Below, in pieces: positions 1-5,961 of a DNA stretch of 12,521 nucleotides. Numbering within the stretch: position 1 is the first letter of the stretch; every line of letters begins with the position of its first letter. Made by a program: the position numbers and the translations under genes. The DNA is from Lachnospiraceae bacterium (GTDB lineage: Bacteria; Bacillota; Clostridia; Lachnospirales; Lachnospiraceae). The notes under the pieces were generated by a model, which saw only the letters and a program-made list of their open reading frames with translations, made no database searches and had not been told where the DNA came from. The DNA lies in NCBI GenBank assembly GCA_003979345.1, contig RYVZ01000049.1, positions 1 to 12,521 on the forward strand, written 5' to 3'.

Positions 1-2
1 TC

Positions 3-722
3 TTAATTCCGTTTCTTTTTAGGCACATCCGTCCCCCAAAAAGCAAGGACCAATCCAAAGACAGCAGTTAATGATTTAGAGACAACAAACCAGCCCGGAA
101 CCTGAAACGTCGGATCTGCCGTGCCCAGGGTCAACGGGTATTGGGAGAAGAAGTCCCGGAGCGAAAGGCTGACTGCCGGAGGCAGAGGCAGCAGGGAGAG
201 CAAGATCACCACCACCATGAACAGCCAGAGCAAAGCGGGATGAAGCCGGCTTAAAATCAGTCCGGCCCCAAGGCAGAAAAGAATGGGTGGTATCAGCGTC
301 AGCAGGGCTGGCCAAAGCAGCTCACCGTAGTCCATCCAGCCAAATAGCCACACATAGAATACGATTGCCAGAACAGCGGCGCACAGGCAGAGGATGGCGA
401 CCGCCGTCAGAACCGTCCCACAGCGCAGAGCCATATATTGCCGCTCCTCAAACGGGGAAGACCGGATCAAAGGCTTACGCAGATGCTCTTCCTTTGAGGA
501 AAAGAACGCCAGAAAAAGCAGCTCTCCCAAGCAAATCAACGGTAAAGTCTGACTAAGATAATACCCAAAGCTCCATGAGGAAAAGGGCGCAGTATGCGCC
601 ACGCCCTGAATCACAGAACCGGTCAGTGTCAGCCAGCCATACGCCACGATTGCCAGCAGAGCACCAAAAAACAGCTTATTCCATAACAAACGCCGCAATT
701 CATATCCAAATATCTTACTCAA
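3..722 (-). CDS. ABC-2-like multi-spanning membrane protein (permease component)
   Basis: A 239-residue polytopic membrane protein. It begins with a short cytoplasmic stretch (MSKIFGYELRRLLWNK), typical of ABC-2-type permeases, followed by about six hydrophobic segments near residues 18-38, 55-75, 105-130, 135-157, 163-182 and 212-230. It ends with a basic tail (PKKKRN). The start is a TTG at 722 that overlaps the TAA of the upstream peptidase remnant. GGAGGAGG about 11 bases upstream supports this start, so the two genes were translationally coupled. In related Firmicutes, pairs of ABC-2 permeases and M1-like peptidase-domain proteins sit with an ABC ATPase. The partner ATPase would lie beyond the left edge and is not seen. 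Substrate unknown. The fold class is fairly clear, the exact family is not. Confidence 0.7.
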   Translation of the reverse strand: MSKIFGYELRRLLWNKLFFGALLAIVAYGWLTLTGSVIQGVAHTAPFSSWSFGYYLSQTLPLICLGELLFLAFFSSKEEHLRKPLIRSSPFEERQYMALRCGTVLTAVAILCLCAAVLAIVFYVWLFGWMDYGELLWPALLTLIPPILFCLGAGLILSRLHPALLWLFMVVVILLSLLPLPPAVSLSLRDFFSQYPLTLGTADPTFQVPGWFVVSKSLTAVFGLVLAFWGTDVPKKKRN

Positions 723-1176
723 GGTTCAAATCCTCCTCCTTCAAATCACAAGCATCCAAAAAATCCTGATAGGTCAGATAGGGATACTCCCAATCCTGCT
801 CCCGGTTAAAAAGATCAAACAAAATTTTATCCATAGCCTCTTCGCCGCCCACCAGTTCCTCCGCCTTTAGAAGTTTTAGCGGCATTTCACTGTACAGCCG
901 CACTGACCGCAGGCTGACCGCGATGTCTGCCTGATACTGCTCCGGCAAAAGGGAAAGATACTCCGGTTGACGGACATAGAAATTGTTATTGTAGTCATCA
1001 AGCTCTGACTGCCATCGCTCCACATAAGCTCTCCGGGCGGTTTCCTCGCCGTAAATCTCCTTTACGATGCGGTAGGTGGTATAGCAGGTCAGTCCCTCGG
1101 ATGACCAGGGACCGTCGTCCCACTCAGGCGGAAACATATTGCCCAGCCCCCACCACTGATGAACCAGGTCACGGCT
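715..1176 (-). pseudogene. C-terminal remnant of an M1-family metallopeptidase-like protein
   Basis: From about 1167 downward the frame reads LVHQWWGLGN, then WSSEGLTCYTTY. This matches the M1 (gluzincin) pattern in which HExxHxW is followed about 18 residues later by a Glu in an NEG-like motif. The homology starts abruptly: the residues expected to be H-E are R-D, and upstream of that the frame holds no peptidase sequence and meets a stop within about 25 codons. The internal ATG at 1137 has no convincing ribosome binding site. I read this as the last ~150 codons of a gene whose 5' part was removed, probably when the regulator/recombinase block at 1180-2900 arrived. The surviving 3' end still overlaps the membrane protein gene by 8 bases. 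The M1 relationship is read from motifs, and truncation is the likeliest explanation. A divergent non-catalytic family member is less likely. Confidence 0.65.
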
Positions 1177-1247
1177 AATTAGATGTAAACAAAAGCGGAA
1201 AGGAAAAGCACAATCCAGACGGAACCGGCGATACCGTCAAGAAATAT

Positions 1248-1276
1248 TTGTGAGTTAGCAAGAATCCTGATATAAT
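1248..1276 (+). promoter_or_regulatory. Sigma-A-type promoter of the small XRE regulator
   Basis: TTGTGA (1248-1253), a 17-base spacer, and a perfect TATAAT (1271-1276). The predicted transcript starts near 1283, about 35 bases before the regulator's ATG. It lies immediately beyond the break in the M1 remnant, so it belongs to the incoming block. Confidence 0.75.
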
Positions 1277-1317
1277 GGGTACAAACGCCTATCCGGGGCA
1301 GAAAGGCAGGGAGAAAA

Positions 1318-1551
1318 ATGCACATCAGCTATAAACCGCTCTGGCACACACTGATAGAGCGAAACATGAGGAAAGAGGATTTAAGGCTTGCCGCTGGACT
1401 GACCACAAATATGATTGCTAACATGGGAAAAGGGAAGCATATCAGTATGGAAACACTGACAAAAATTTGTGAAACATTAGATTGTGACATTTCAGATGTG
1501 ATACAGTTGGAGCGTGAAGAAAATTGTACTGTTTCGATAGGCAATAACTGA
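1318..1551 (+). CDS. Small XRE-family (Cro/C1-type) HTH regulator
   Basis: A 77-residue protein made almost wholly of one helix-turn-helix domain (about residues 8-66): LWHTLIERNMRKEDLRLAAG, then a recognition segment (TTNMIANMGKGK) and the ISMETLTKICETLDCDISDVIQL ending typical of YozG-like Cro/C1 regulators. It probably binds DNA as a dimer. GGGAGA stands 5 bases before the ATG, and a good promoter lies at 1248-1276. Such single-domain regulators are common in integrative and transposable elements of Firmicutes, which fits the recombinase tail about 1 kb downstream. Its target is not visible; the inverted repeat at 1569-1594 just after the gene is a possible site. Confidence 0.85.
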   Translation: MHISYKPLWHTLIERNMRKEDLRLAAGLTTNMIANMGKGKHISMETLTKICETLDCDISDVIQLEREENCTVSIGNN

Positions 1552-1568
1552 ATTTGTGACGCTCAACT

Positions 1569-1594
1569 AAGCGTTTACTATTGAGTCAACGCTT
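1569..1594. promoter_or_regulatory. Inverted repeat upstream of the second XRE gene (candidate operator)
   Basis: AAGCGTT (1569-1575) and AACGCTT (1588-1594) form perfect 7-base arms around a 12-base spacer, about 70 bases before the second regulator's ATG. A weak promoter-like pair, TTGAGT (1581-1586) and TAAATA (1604-1609), overlaps it with a 17-base spacer, so autoregulation by one of the neighbouring HTH proteins is plausible. There is no T-run, so it is not a terminator. Confidence 0.4.
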
Positions 1595-1662
1595 AATATG
1601 TTCTAAATAGATTCTCTTTTTGATATACTGCGGTCACAAATATAGCAAAGGAGATTTATTGT

Positions 1663-2394
1663 ATGGATCAGAAAAGAATAGGCGCATTTATTGCACAATG
1701 CAGAAAAGAAAAAAATCTGACACAAATGCAGCTTGCAGAAACTTTAGGGATTACCAATCAGGCAGTTTCTAAATGGGAAAACGGAAGAGGAATGCCGGAT
1801 GTGTCGCTTTTACAGCCTTTGTGCGATGTTCTGGGTATTAGTTTGAATGAGCTTTTTTCGGGAGAGCATATATCAGCGGAGGAATACAAAGGAAAAGCGG
1901 AAGAAAATATTTCCAAGCTTTTTAAAGAAAAACAGATTGCTAATTTTAGGCCTGTAAAAAATGTATTCTCCATATGTGCTAATGTCACTTTATTTGTAGC
2001 CGTGACTGAATTAGCTATTGGCCTTGTTGGGAATTTTTTTAATTCAACTATATTGAAAGCTATGTTAATCAATGCTTCTGTATGGTTAATATTATTTTTG
2101 GCTTCAATAAGTAAAGTGGCTTATGACAAGAAAAAATTAAAAACTCTGAAATATTCAGGCATTTGTATGGACTGCGAAATAGAGGACATGATTCCGGCAG
2201 TCTGGATTAGAGTGGCAAACTACGTCAGTTGCAAAATAGTCTGTCAGTTTATTTATGAGGGTAAAGAACACAAAGCGGTAAGTAACTATTATGTTTTGTC
2301 ACCATTTAAGCGAAAAGAAGATTTATATGCGAATGTTTATATCGACAAAGATAATCCTGACAAATACAGTGTAGAGCTTTTTCAAACAGGCTGA
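1663..2394 (+). CDS. XRE-family HTH regulator with membrane-associated C-terminal half
   Basis: A 243-residue protein. Residues 5-65 form a canonical Cro/C1 HTH (RKEKNLTQMQLAETLGITNQ, AVSKWENGRGMPDVSLLQPLCDVL, then SLNELFSGE). A linker follows, then two hydrophobic segments (about residues 103-125 and 131-151), and a cytoplasmic-looking beta-rich tail with several Cys. This HTH-plus-transmembrane plan is common in Clostridia for membrane-linked regulators, which often sense an unknown signal. AAAGGAGA lies 10 bases before the ATG. The gene ends just before a strong hairpin at 2432-2475. AT-rich codon use differs from the GC-richer recombinase fragment that follows, so the two may have different origins. 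Role unknown. Confidence 0.85.
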   Translation: MDQKRIGAFIAQCRKEKNLTQMQLAETLGITNQAVSKWENGRGMPDVSLLQPLCDVLGISLNELFSGEHISAEEYKGKAEENISKLFKEKQIANFRPVKNVFSICANVTLFVAVTELAIGLVGNFFNSTILKAMLINASVWLILFLASISKVAYDKKKLKTLKYSGICMDCEIEDMIPAVWIRVANYVSCKIVCQFIYEGKEHKAVSNYYVLSPFKRKEDLYANVYIDKDNPDKYSVELFQTG

Positions 2395-2431
2395 TAATTC
2401 AGGCATCTTTAAAAATCATATATACCTATCC

Positions 2432-2475
2432 AAAACTGCCGTTGTAAGAACGCCCATTCCCACAACGGCAGTTTT
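2432..2475 (+). terminator. Strong stem-loop downstream of the XRE regulator
   Basis: AAAACTGCCGTTGT (2432-2445) pairs perfectly over 14 bases with ACAACGGCAGTTTT (2462-2475) across a 16-base loop. The stem begins with A-rich and ends with T-rich sequence, as bidirectional intrinsic terminators do. It marks the boundary between the regulator and the recombinase fragment. Confidence 0.75.
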
Positions 2476-2506
2476 CATTTACGCTTTTTTCTCTGGCTGA
2501 CATACC

Positions 2507-2887
2507 AAAGACGAAGAACGGATTGAAGTGCTGGAAAAGATGGTATTGCGGCTCTATGAGGATATGGTAGCCGGACGAATCACAGAAGAAAACTTCAATC
2601 TCCTGCTGGAAAAGACACAGAAGGAACAGGCGGAATTAAAAGCCAAGGCTGAGGAAGGCCGGAAACGCCTTGCCGATGAAATCCGGCTTGCCGTGGACGC
2701 AAGGCAGTGGGTGGAATCCATACAGGAATACCGGGACATCACCGAGCTGGACGCTTCCACCTTAAACCGCCTGATTAAAGAAATCGTTGTCCATGAAACC
2801 ATAGACAGCGACAAAACAAGACACATTTCTATCGAAATTCATTTTAATCTCAAACCCATACCGGAAGTGGAGCAGGTCACAGGCTGA
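2507..2887 (+). pseudogene. C-terminal fragment of a large serine recombinase (TnpX/TndX-like)
   Basis: About 126 codons, from KDEERIEVLEKMVLRLYEDM to PEVEQVTG. The stretch LRLYEDMVAGRITEENFNLL, a Lys/Glu-rich coiled coil (EKTQKEQAELKAKAEEGRKR), and the ending DASTLNRLIKEIVVHETI with an HISIEIHFNLKP beta-strand are characteristic of the C-terminal region (DUF4368-type) of large serine recombinases of Tn4451/Tn5397-like elements. The N-terminal catalytic domain with its nucleophilic Ser and the zinc domain are absent; a full protein would be around 500-560 residues. The frame stays open upstream but homology stops near 2507, only about 30 bases after the hairpin. A GTG at 2528 could begin translation but lacks a ribosome binding site. 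It is a scar, not a working integrase. Confidence 0.8.
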
Positions 2888-2912
2888 CCGCTCCCCTGCT
2901 CCGGGGGATTCT

Positions 2913-3875
2913 TTAAAAACTCCATATATATTTCTTGACGTGCCGCCGCCCGCCAGAAAGCTGTATTGTTCCTACTAATTGGGGATAACACAGTTCATGG
3001 ATCATAACCTGTTCCGGTGTACCGCCCTTGGCTTCGTCATTCATGTTTTGAGCGGTAAAATCCCGCTCGTTAGCAAGACTGGCACCATAGCCCGCGTAGC
3101 CGCCGTCACTGATCCTCCTCTCGATAAGCTTAACGGCATCGCCGTCGTAGAACGACAGCGGACCGATATGTCCGGTGCAGTATTCCACGACCTTTCGGAT
3201 AGCTCCGGCGGCGTCCGACTCCTCCATAAGAGGCTGATGCTTCCGGGCATAATAAAACTGAACGGTTAATCCGGCGCTTTCAATGGGAATGTCCTCCCGT
3301 ACATAATCCCCTGCAAAGTCATAGCCCCAAACGAGATTTAGCAGATCATCCCTTGTAAAAACACGTCCTGTATTTTTTAGGAAAAGCAACAATATCTCAA
3401 ACTCTAAGCGGGTAAGCGTTACCTCGTTCCCAAAAGCTGTAACTTTACGTTCTGTTTCATTCAAAATAATCTCTTTGTAACGGATACAGTCCGACACAGC
3501 ATCTGACGATGCCCGCCGCAGAAGCGCCTCCACACGCTTTGAGACGAGCTTTATGGAAAATGGTTTTGTGATGTAATCATCAGCCAATTTGTCAAAGCCC
3601 TTGATCTGATCGTCTTCCGCATCCAGTGCAGTTAAGAGGATGATCGGGATCTGCGACTCCTGCCGTATCATTTCACATACGGTATATCCGTCAATTTTAG
3701 GCAGCATGATATCCAACAGGATCAGGTCAAAGTCCTGCTCATGAAAAGCGTTGATACCTTCCAGTCCGTCCGAAGCGGTCGTAATCCTGTATCCCGCAAA
3801 GGCAAGCGGTTCGGATAGTATTTTCTGTATTGCCGCTTCATCTTCAATGATCAATATTTTCTTATCCTTATCCAT
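2913..3875 (-). CDS. OmpR-type response regulator with disrupted DNA-binding domain (chimeric tail)
   Basis: Using the ATG at 3875 (GGAG 7 bases upstream), the protein has 320 residues. A complete receiver domain occupies residues 5-120: acidic pair E11-D12, phospho-acceptor D55 (LILLDIMLP), T82 and K104 (ITKPF). A winged-helix effector domain starts at about 133 (ETERKVTAFGNEVTLTRLEF) and runs to LLNLVWGYDFAGD at 190. There the expected recognition helix and wing (the R-VD-HI-LR-KL segment) are missing. Instead about 130 residues follow that I do not recognise (for example SFYDGDAVKLIERRISDGGY). OmpR-family proteins are normally 220-235 residues. The join lies near 3300, beside the recombinase scar, and no histidine kinase follows. 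DNA binding is probably impaired. The intact ancestor may have controlled the adjacent peptide cluster, whose last gene lies about 200 bases upstream on the same strand. Confidence 0.75.
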   Translation of the reverse strand: MDKDKKILIIEDEAAIQKILSEPLAFAGYRITTASDGLEGINAFHEQDFDLILLDIMLPKIDGYTVCEMIRQESQIPIILLTALDAEDDQIKGFDKLADDYITKPFSIKLVSKRVEALLRRASSDAVSDCIRYKEIILNETERKVTAFGNEVTLTRLEFEILLLFLKNTGRVFTRDDLLNLVWGYDFAGDYVREDIPIESAGLTVQFYYARKHQPLMEESDAAGAIRKVVEYCTGHIGPLSFYDGDAVKLIERRISDGGYAGYGASLANERDFTAQNMNDEAKGGTPEQVMIHELCYPQLVGTIQLSGGRRHVKKYIWSF

Positions 3876-4006
3876 ATCAATGCTCCATTCCGCCTTTTGC
3901 TGTACAAACGGGTATGAAAAACGCTGTCCTTTGCATTTTCCCACACTCATGATAACAGATTTTTATTAGTTTTTGATTAGAATCTATTACCGTTACACAA
4001 ATTAGA

Positions 4007-4033
4007 CGGCGGCATCCAAATGGATAACCGCCG
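4007..4033 (-). terminator. GC-rich hairpin closing the peptide operon
   Basis: On the minus strand CGGCGG, a two-base bulge and ATCCA pair with TGGAT, one base and CCGCCG around a two-base loop. It is followed by TCTAATTTGTG, which is only moderately T-rich. The hairpin starts 45 bases after the stop codon of the 29-residue peptide gene and stands before the response regulator gene. It could end the operon or act as a partial terminator/processing stem that sets the precursor level relative to downstream genes. Confidence 0.65.
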
Positions 4034-4078
4034 CCCATGATTGTCAGATTTCTAAAGAACCGCTTCAGCCGGTAATTC

Positions 4079-4168
4079 TTATATGAAATACCAGTTTACC
4101 GTAGTTCCGCCAGAATCTTTTACTTCCTCGATCTCAAGGACAAGATCTTCATATTCTGCTTCTCTCAT
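4079..4168 (-). CDS. Candidate RiPP precursor peptide, 29 residues
   Basis: A short gene with ATG at 4168 and TAA at 4079-4081. GGAGGA at 4176-4181 lies 7 bases before the ATG, one of the best translation signals in the window. The peptide starts MREAEYED. Its first 18 residues carry eight Asp/Glu and form a probable amphipathic helix (leader-like), followed by DSGG and the C-terminal octapeptide TTVNWYFI. There is no Cys and no signal peptide. It sits 80 bases after the ABC exporter gene and just before a hairpin, on the same strand as an E1-like enzyme with a peptide-clamp-like domain. In RiPP systems such an enzyme binds the leader and modifies the core. Cleavage after the Gly-Gly is possible, although the position four residues before the cut is Asp, not hydrophobic as in classic double-glycine leaders. 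I do not recognise the sequence family. Coding status is well supported; precursor function is inference. Confidence 0.75.
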   Translation of the reverse strand: MREAEYEDLVLEIEEVKDSGGTTVNWYFI

Positions 4169-4198
4169 CAGTATATCCTCCTTTCCGCTGTCTATATC

Positions 4199-4224
4199 GA
4201 AATTCAACTTTACAATTGAATTTC
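4199..4224. promoter_or_regulatory. Perfect 9-base inverted repeat upstream of the peptide gene
   Basis: GAAATTCAA (4199-4207) and TTGAATTTC (4216-4224) flank an 8-base spacer, between the exporter stop codon and the peptide's ribosome binding site. On the minus strand a weak promoter-like pair, TTGATA then TAAAGT with a 17-base spacer, overlaps the repeat. It may be an operator controlling separate transcription of the peptide gene, or an AU-rich RNA stem. No T-run follows, so it is not an obvious terminator. Confidence 0.4.
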
Positions 4225-4247
4225 AATTCTATCAATAAAATTCTTTG

Positions 4248-5831
4248 CTATAATTGAATTACAATATCAAATCCATCAAGCAGTTCTTTGCCATGATCAT
4301 GTGTGATAACGATCACAATCTTGTTTTTTATGGAAAATATCATATTGTAAATTTCGTTTGCCGTTTCTGTATCCAAATTGCTCGTCGGTTCGTCAAATAT
4401 GAGCACATCATAATCATGTATCAGGAATCTTGCGACGTCAATCCTTTGTTTCTCACCAAATGATATTTCATTGATACTGGATTGACTAATCGTTTTATGT
4501 AGCAATTCTTGGGAAAGCTTTAGATCACGGCAGACATCGTTGATTTCGTTACTTTGAATTTCTTCCCGATAAAGCTGTATATTATCAAACACGGTACCCG
4601 GAATCAAAAACTCATTTTTTTTGATATAACCGATTTTACGGAAAATGCTATCCTCGCTCAGCGTTCTGACATCCTGCCCGTCAATCAGGATATTACCCTC
4701 ATACTGTTGATCCGAATAATAGCTCATGATAAGTTTGACTAAGGTTGTTTTTCCTTTCCCTGATTCCCCAATGATTACATACTTTTTATTTTTTTCAAAC
4801 TTCATATTAAAATGATTCAGTATATGCTTATTGTCAAAGCTGATACTCACATCGGAAAATTCAATCCGGCTCACAGGAGTCCCTATTTCATTTTTTGCTT
4901 CTTCCTCCTCCACTGCTTGACTTTTCTCAATCTTTTCAATGATCCCGTCCGCTGTTCCCATGAGATTTTTATTTTGAACAAAACTCTGCAGCGGAGAAAA
5001 TACTCCGTTTAATAATTGTACGGCAGAAATCAGCATTCCTACAGTCATGCTGTCATGTATGACAAACCAAATTCCGGCAACCATGCATAAAAGCTGTGAC
5101 AGCATCCCAAAAGACATCCCGACGTCCAGCGCCGCAGCTTTCGCAAACAGATAACTTTTTCTTGATCTTTCATAGGTAAAATCTGCGTTATTCAATTTCC
5201 TGCAAAAAAGCTTTCCGAGCCCTAACAATTTGATCTGTTCAAATCCATTCATGTAATTCTCAAGGACTGCCATATAATTGTTATTATTTTCTGTATAATC
5301 AGCCGTCTTCTTCGCCATAACAGCCCCCGGTAGTTGGGATGCTATCACTGTAAAACCGGAAATCACGATAAATGCCAATCCTAATTTCCAATTCAAAACG
5401 AAAATGGATACCATACAGATAAACGCAGATAAAAAGTTACATACAATATCACATTTGGGAATCAAATAATTGTCTACGATCAGATCGATATCCTTTGAAA
5501 ATAACCCTAAATAATCGCCTTTCTTTTCTGATAAAAACACTTTCAATTCCTTATTGTATAGTGTTTCATAAAGATTTGTTTTCAAACACCTCACTACTTT
5601 ATTCACATAAACAATTTCTACATAATCATATACAAAAGAAAAAAACAGCCAGCATACCAACATGCCTACACATACAAATATCGTAGTTTTAAGGATTTGA
5701 TCCGGATTGATTACCACATCAATCAGTTTCCCTAAGCTTACTGAAAATCTTGACATAAAAAATGCCGATACCATGCCGAAAATGACCGTCAGGATGTAAA
5801 TCCCCCTGTAACGTTTTTTTGCCTGAACCAT
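4248..5831 (-). CDS. ABC exporter, fused transmembrane and ATPase domains (likely peptide export or immunity)
   Basis: A 527-residue half-transporter. The transmembrane domain (residues about 8-290) has about six helices, with YRGIYILTVIFGMVSAFF as the first. The ATPase domain (about 320-527) has Walker A GESGKGKTT (355-363), signature SFGEK (457-461, usually SGGQ), Walker B VLIFDEP (476-482) and the H-loop His511. The usual Q-loop Gln is replaced: GYIKKNEFL stands where family members have a Gln. There is no N-terminal C39 peptidase domain, so it would not cut a leader by itself. AGGAGG 6 bases before the ATG fixes the start, and the upstream frame is closed by stops. It lies 130 bases after the E1-like gene and 80 before the peptide gene. 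The likely role is export of the modified peptide, self-protection, or both. It is somewhat shorter than the usual 570-600 residues. Confidence 0.9.
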   Translation of the reverse strand: MVQAKKRYRGIYILTVIFGMVSAFFMSRFSVSLGKLIDVVINPDQILKTTIFVCVGMLVCWLFFSFVYDYVEIVYVNKVVRCLKTNLYETLYNKELKVFLSEKKGDYLGLFSKDIDLIVDNYLIPKCDIVCNFLSAFICMVSIFVLNWKLGLAFIVISGFTVIASQLPGAVMAKKTADYTENNNNYMAVLENYMNGFEQIKLLGLGKLFCRKLNNADFTYERSRKSYLFAKAAALDVGMSFGMLSQLLCMVAGIWFVIHDSMTVGMLISAVQLLNGVFSPLQSFVQNKNLMGTADGIIEKIEKSQAVEEEEAKNEIGTPVSRIEFSDVSISFDNKHILNHFNMKFEKNKKYVIIGESGKGKTTLVKLIMSYYSDQQYEGNILIDGQDVRTLSEDSIFRKIGYIKKNEFLIPGTVFDNIQLYREEIQSNEINDVCRDLKLSQELLHKTISQSSINEISFGEKQRIDVARFLIHDYDVLIFDEPTSNLDTETANEIYNMIFSIKNKIVIVITHDHGKELLDGFDIVIQL

Positions 5832-5961
5832 TATGCACCTCCTGTAAAAGCCAAATCCCCGCTACATTTCCCAACATCCATACAAGCACAACCGTCTGAC
5901 GTGCTATCCGCCCAAATAGACCCCTGCGAAACATGTGCGTAAGTGTACCTTCAGCGAACCG

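Noticed and set aside
2888..2912. Terminator after the recombinase fragment
   Set aside because: Only a 4-base CCCC/GGGG stem with a modest T content follows; too weak to call.
2979..3269. 96-codon plus-strand ORF opposite the response regulator tail
   Set aside because: No ribosome binding site, no recognisable motif, and it ends within the region opposite the regulator. Treated as a shadow, although the tail itself is unrecognised.
4079..4168. Lasso peptide, lanthipeptide or sactipeptide precursor
   Set aside because: A Gly-initiated core would have no Asp/Glu at ring position 7-9, and there is no Cys. No asparagine-synthetase-like cyclase, LanB/LanM or radical-SAM gene is present in the cluster.
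5719..5934. 71-codon minus-strand ORF (MFRRGLFGRIARQTVV start)
   Set aside because: It overlaps the exporter's 5' end out of frame by over 100 bases, has only a weak, distant ribosome binding site, and its second half is a shadow of the exporter. Its hydrophobic first 30 residues remain curious.
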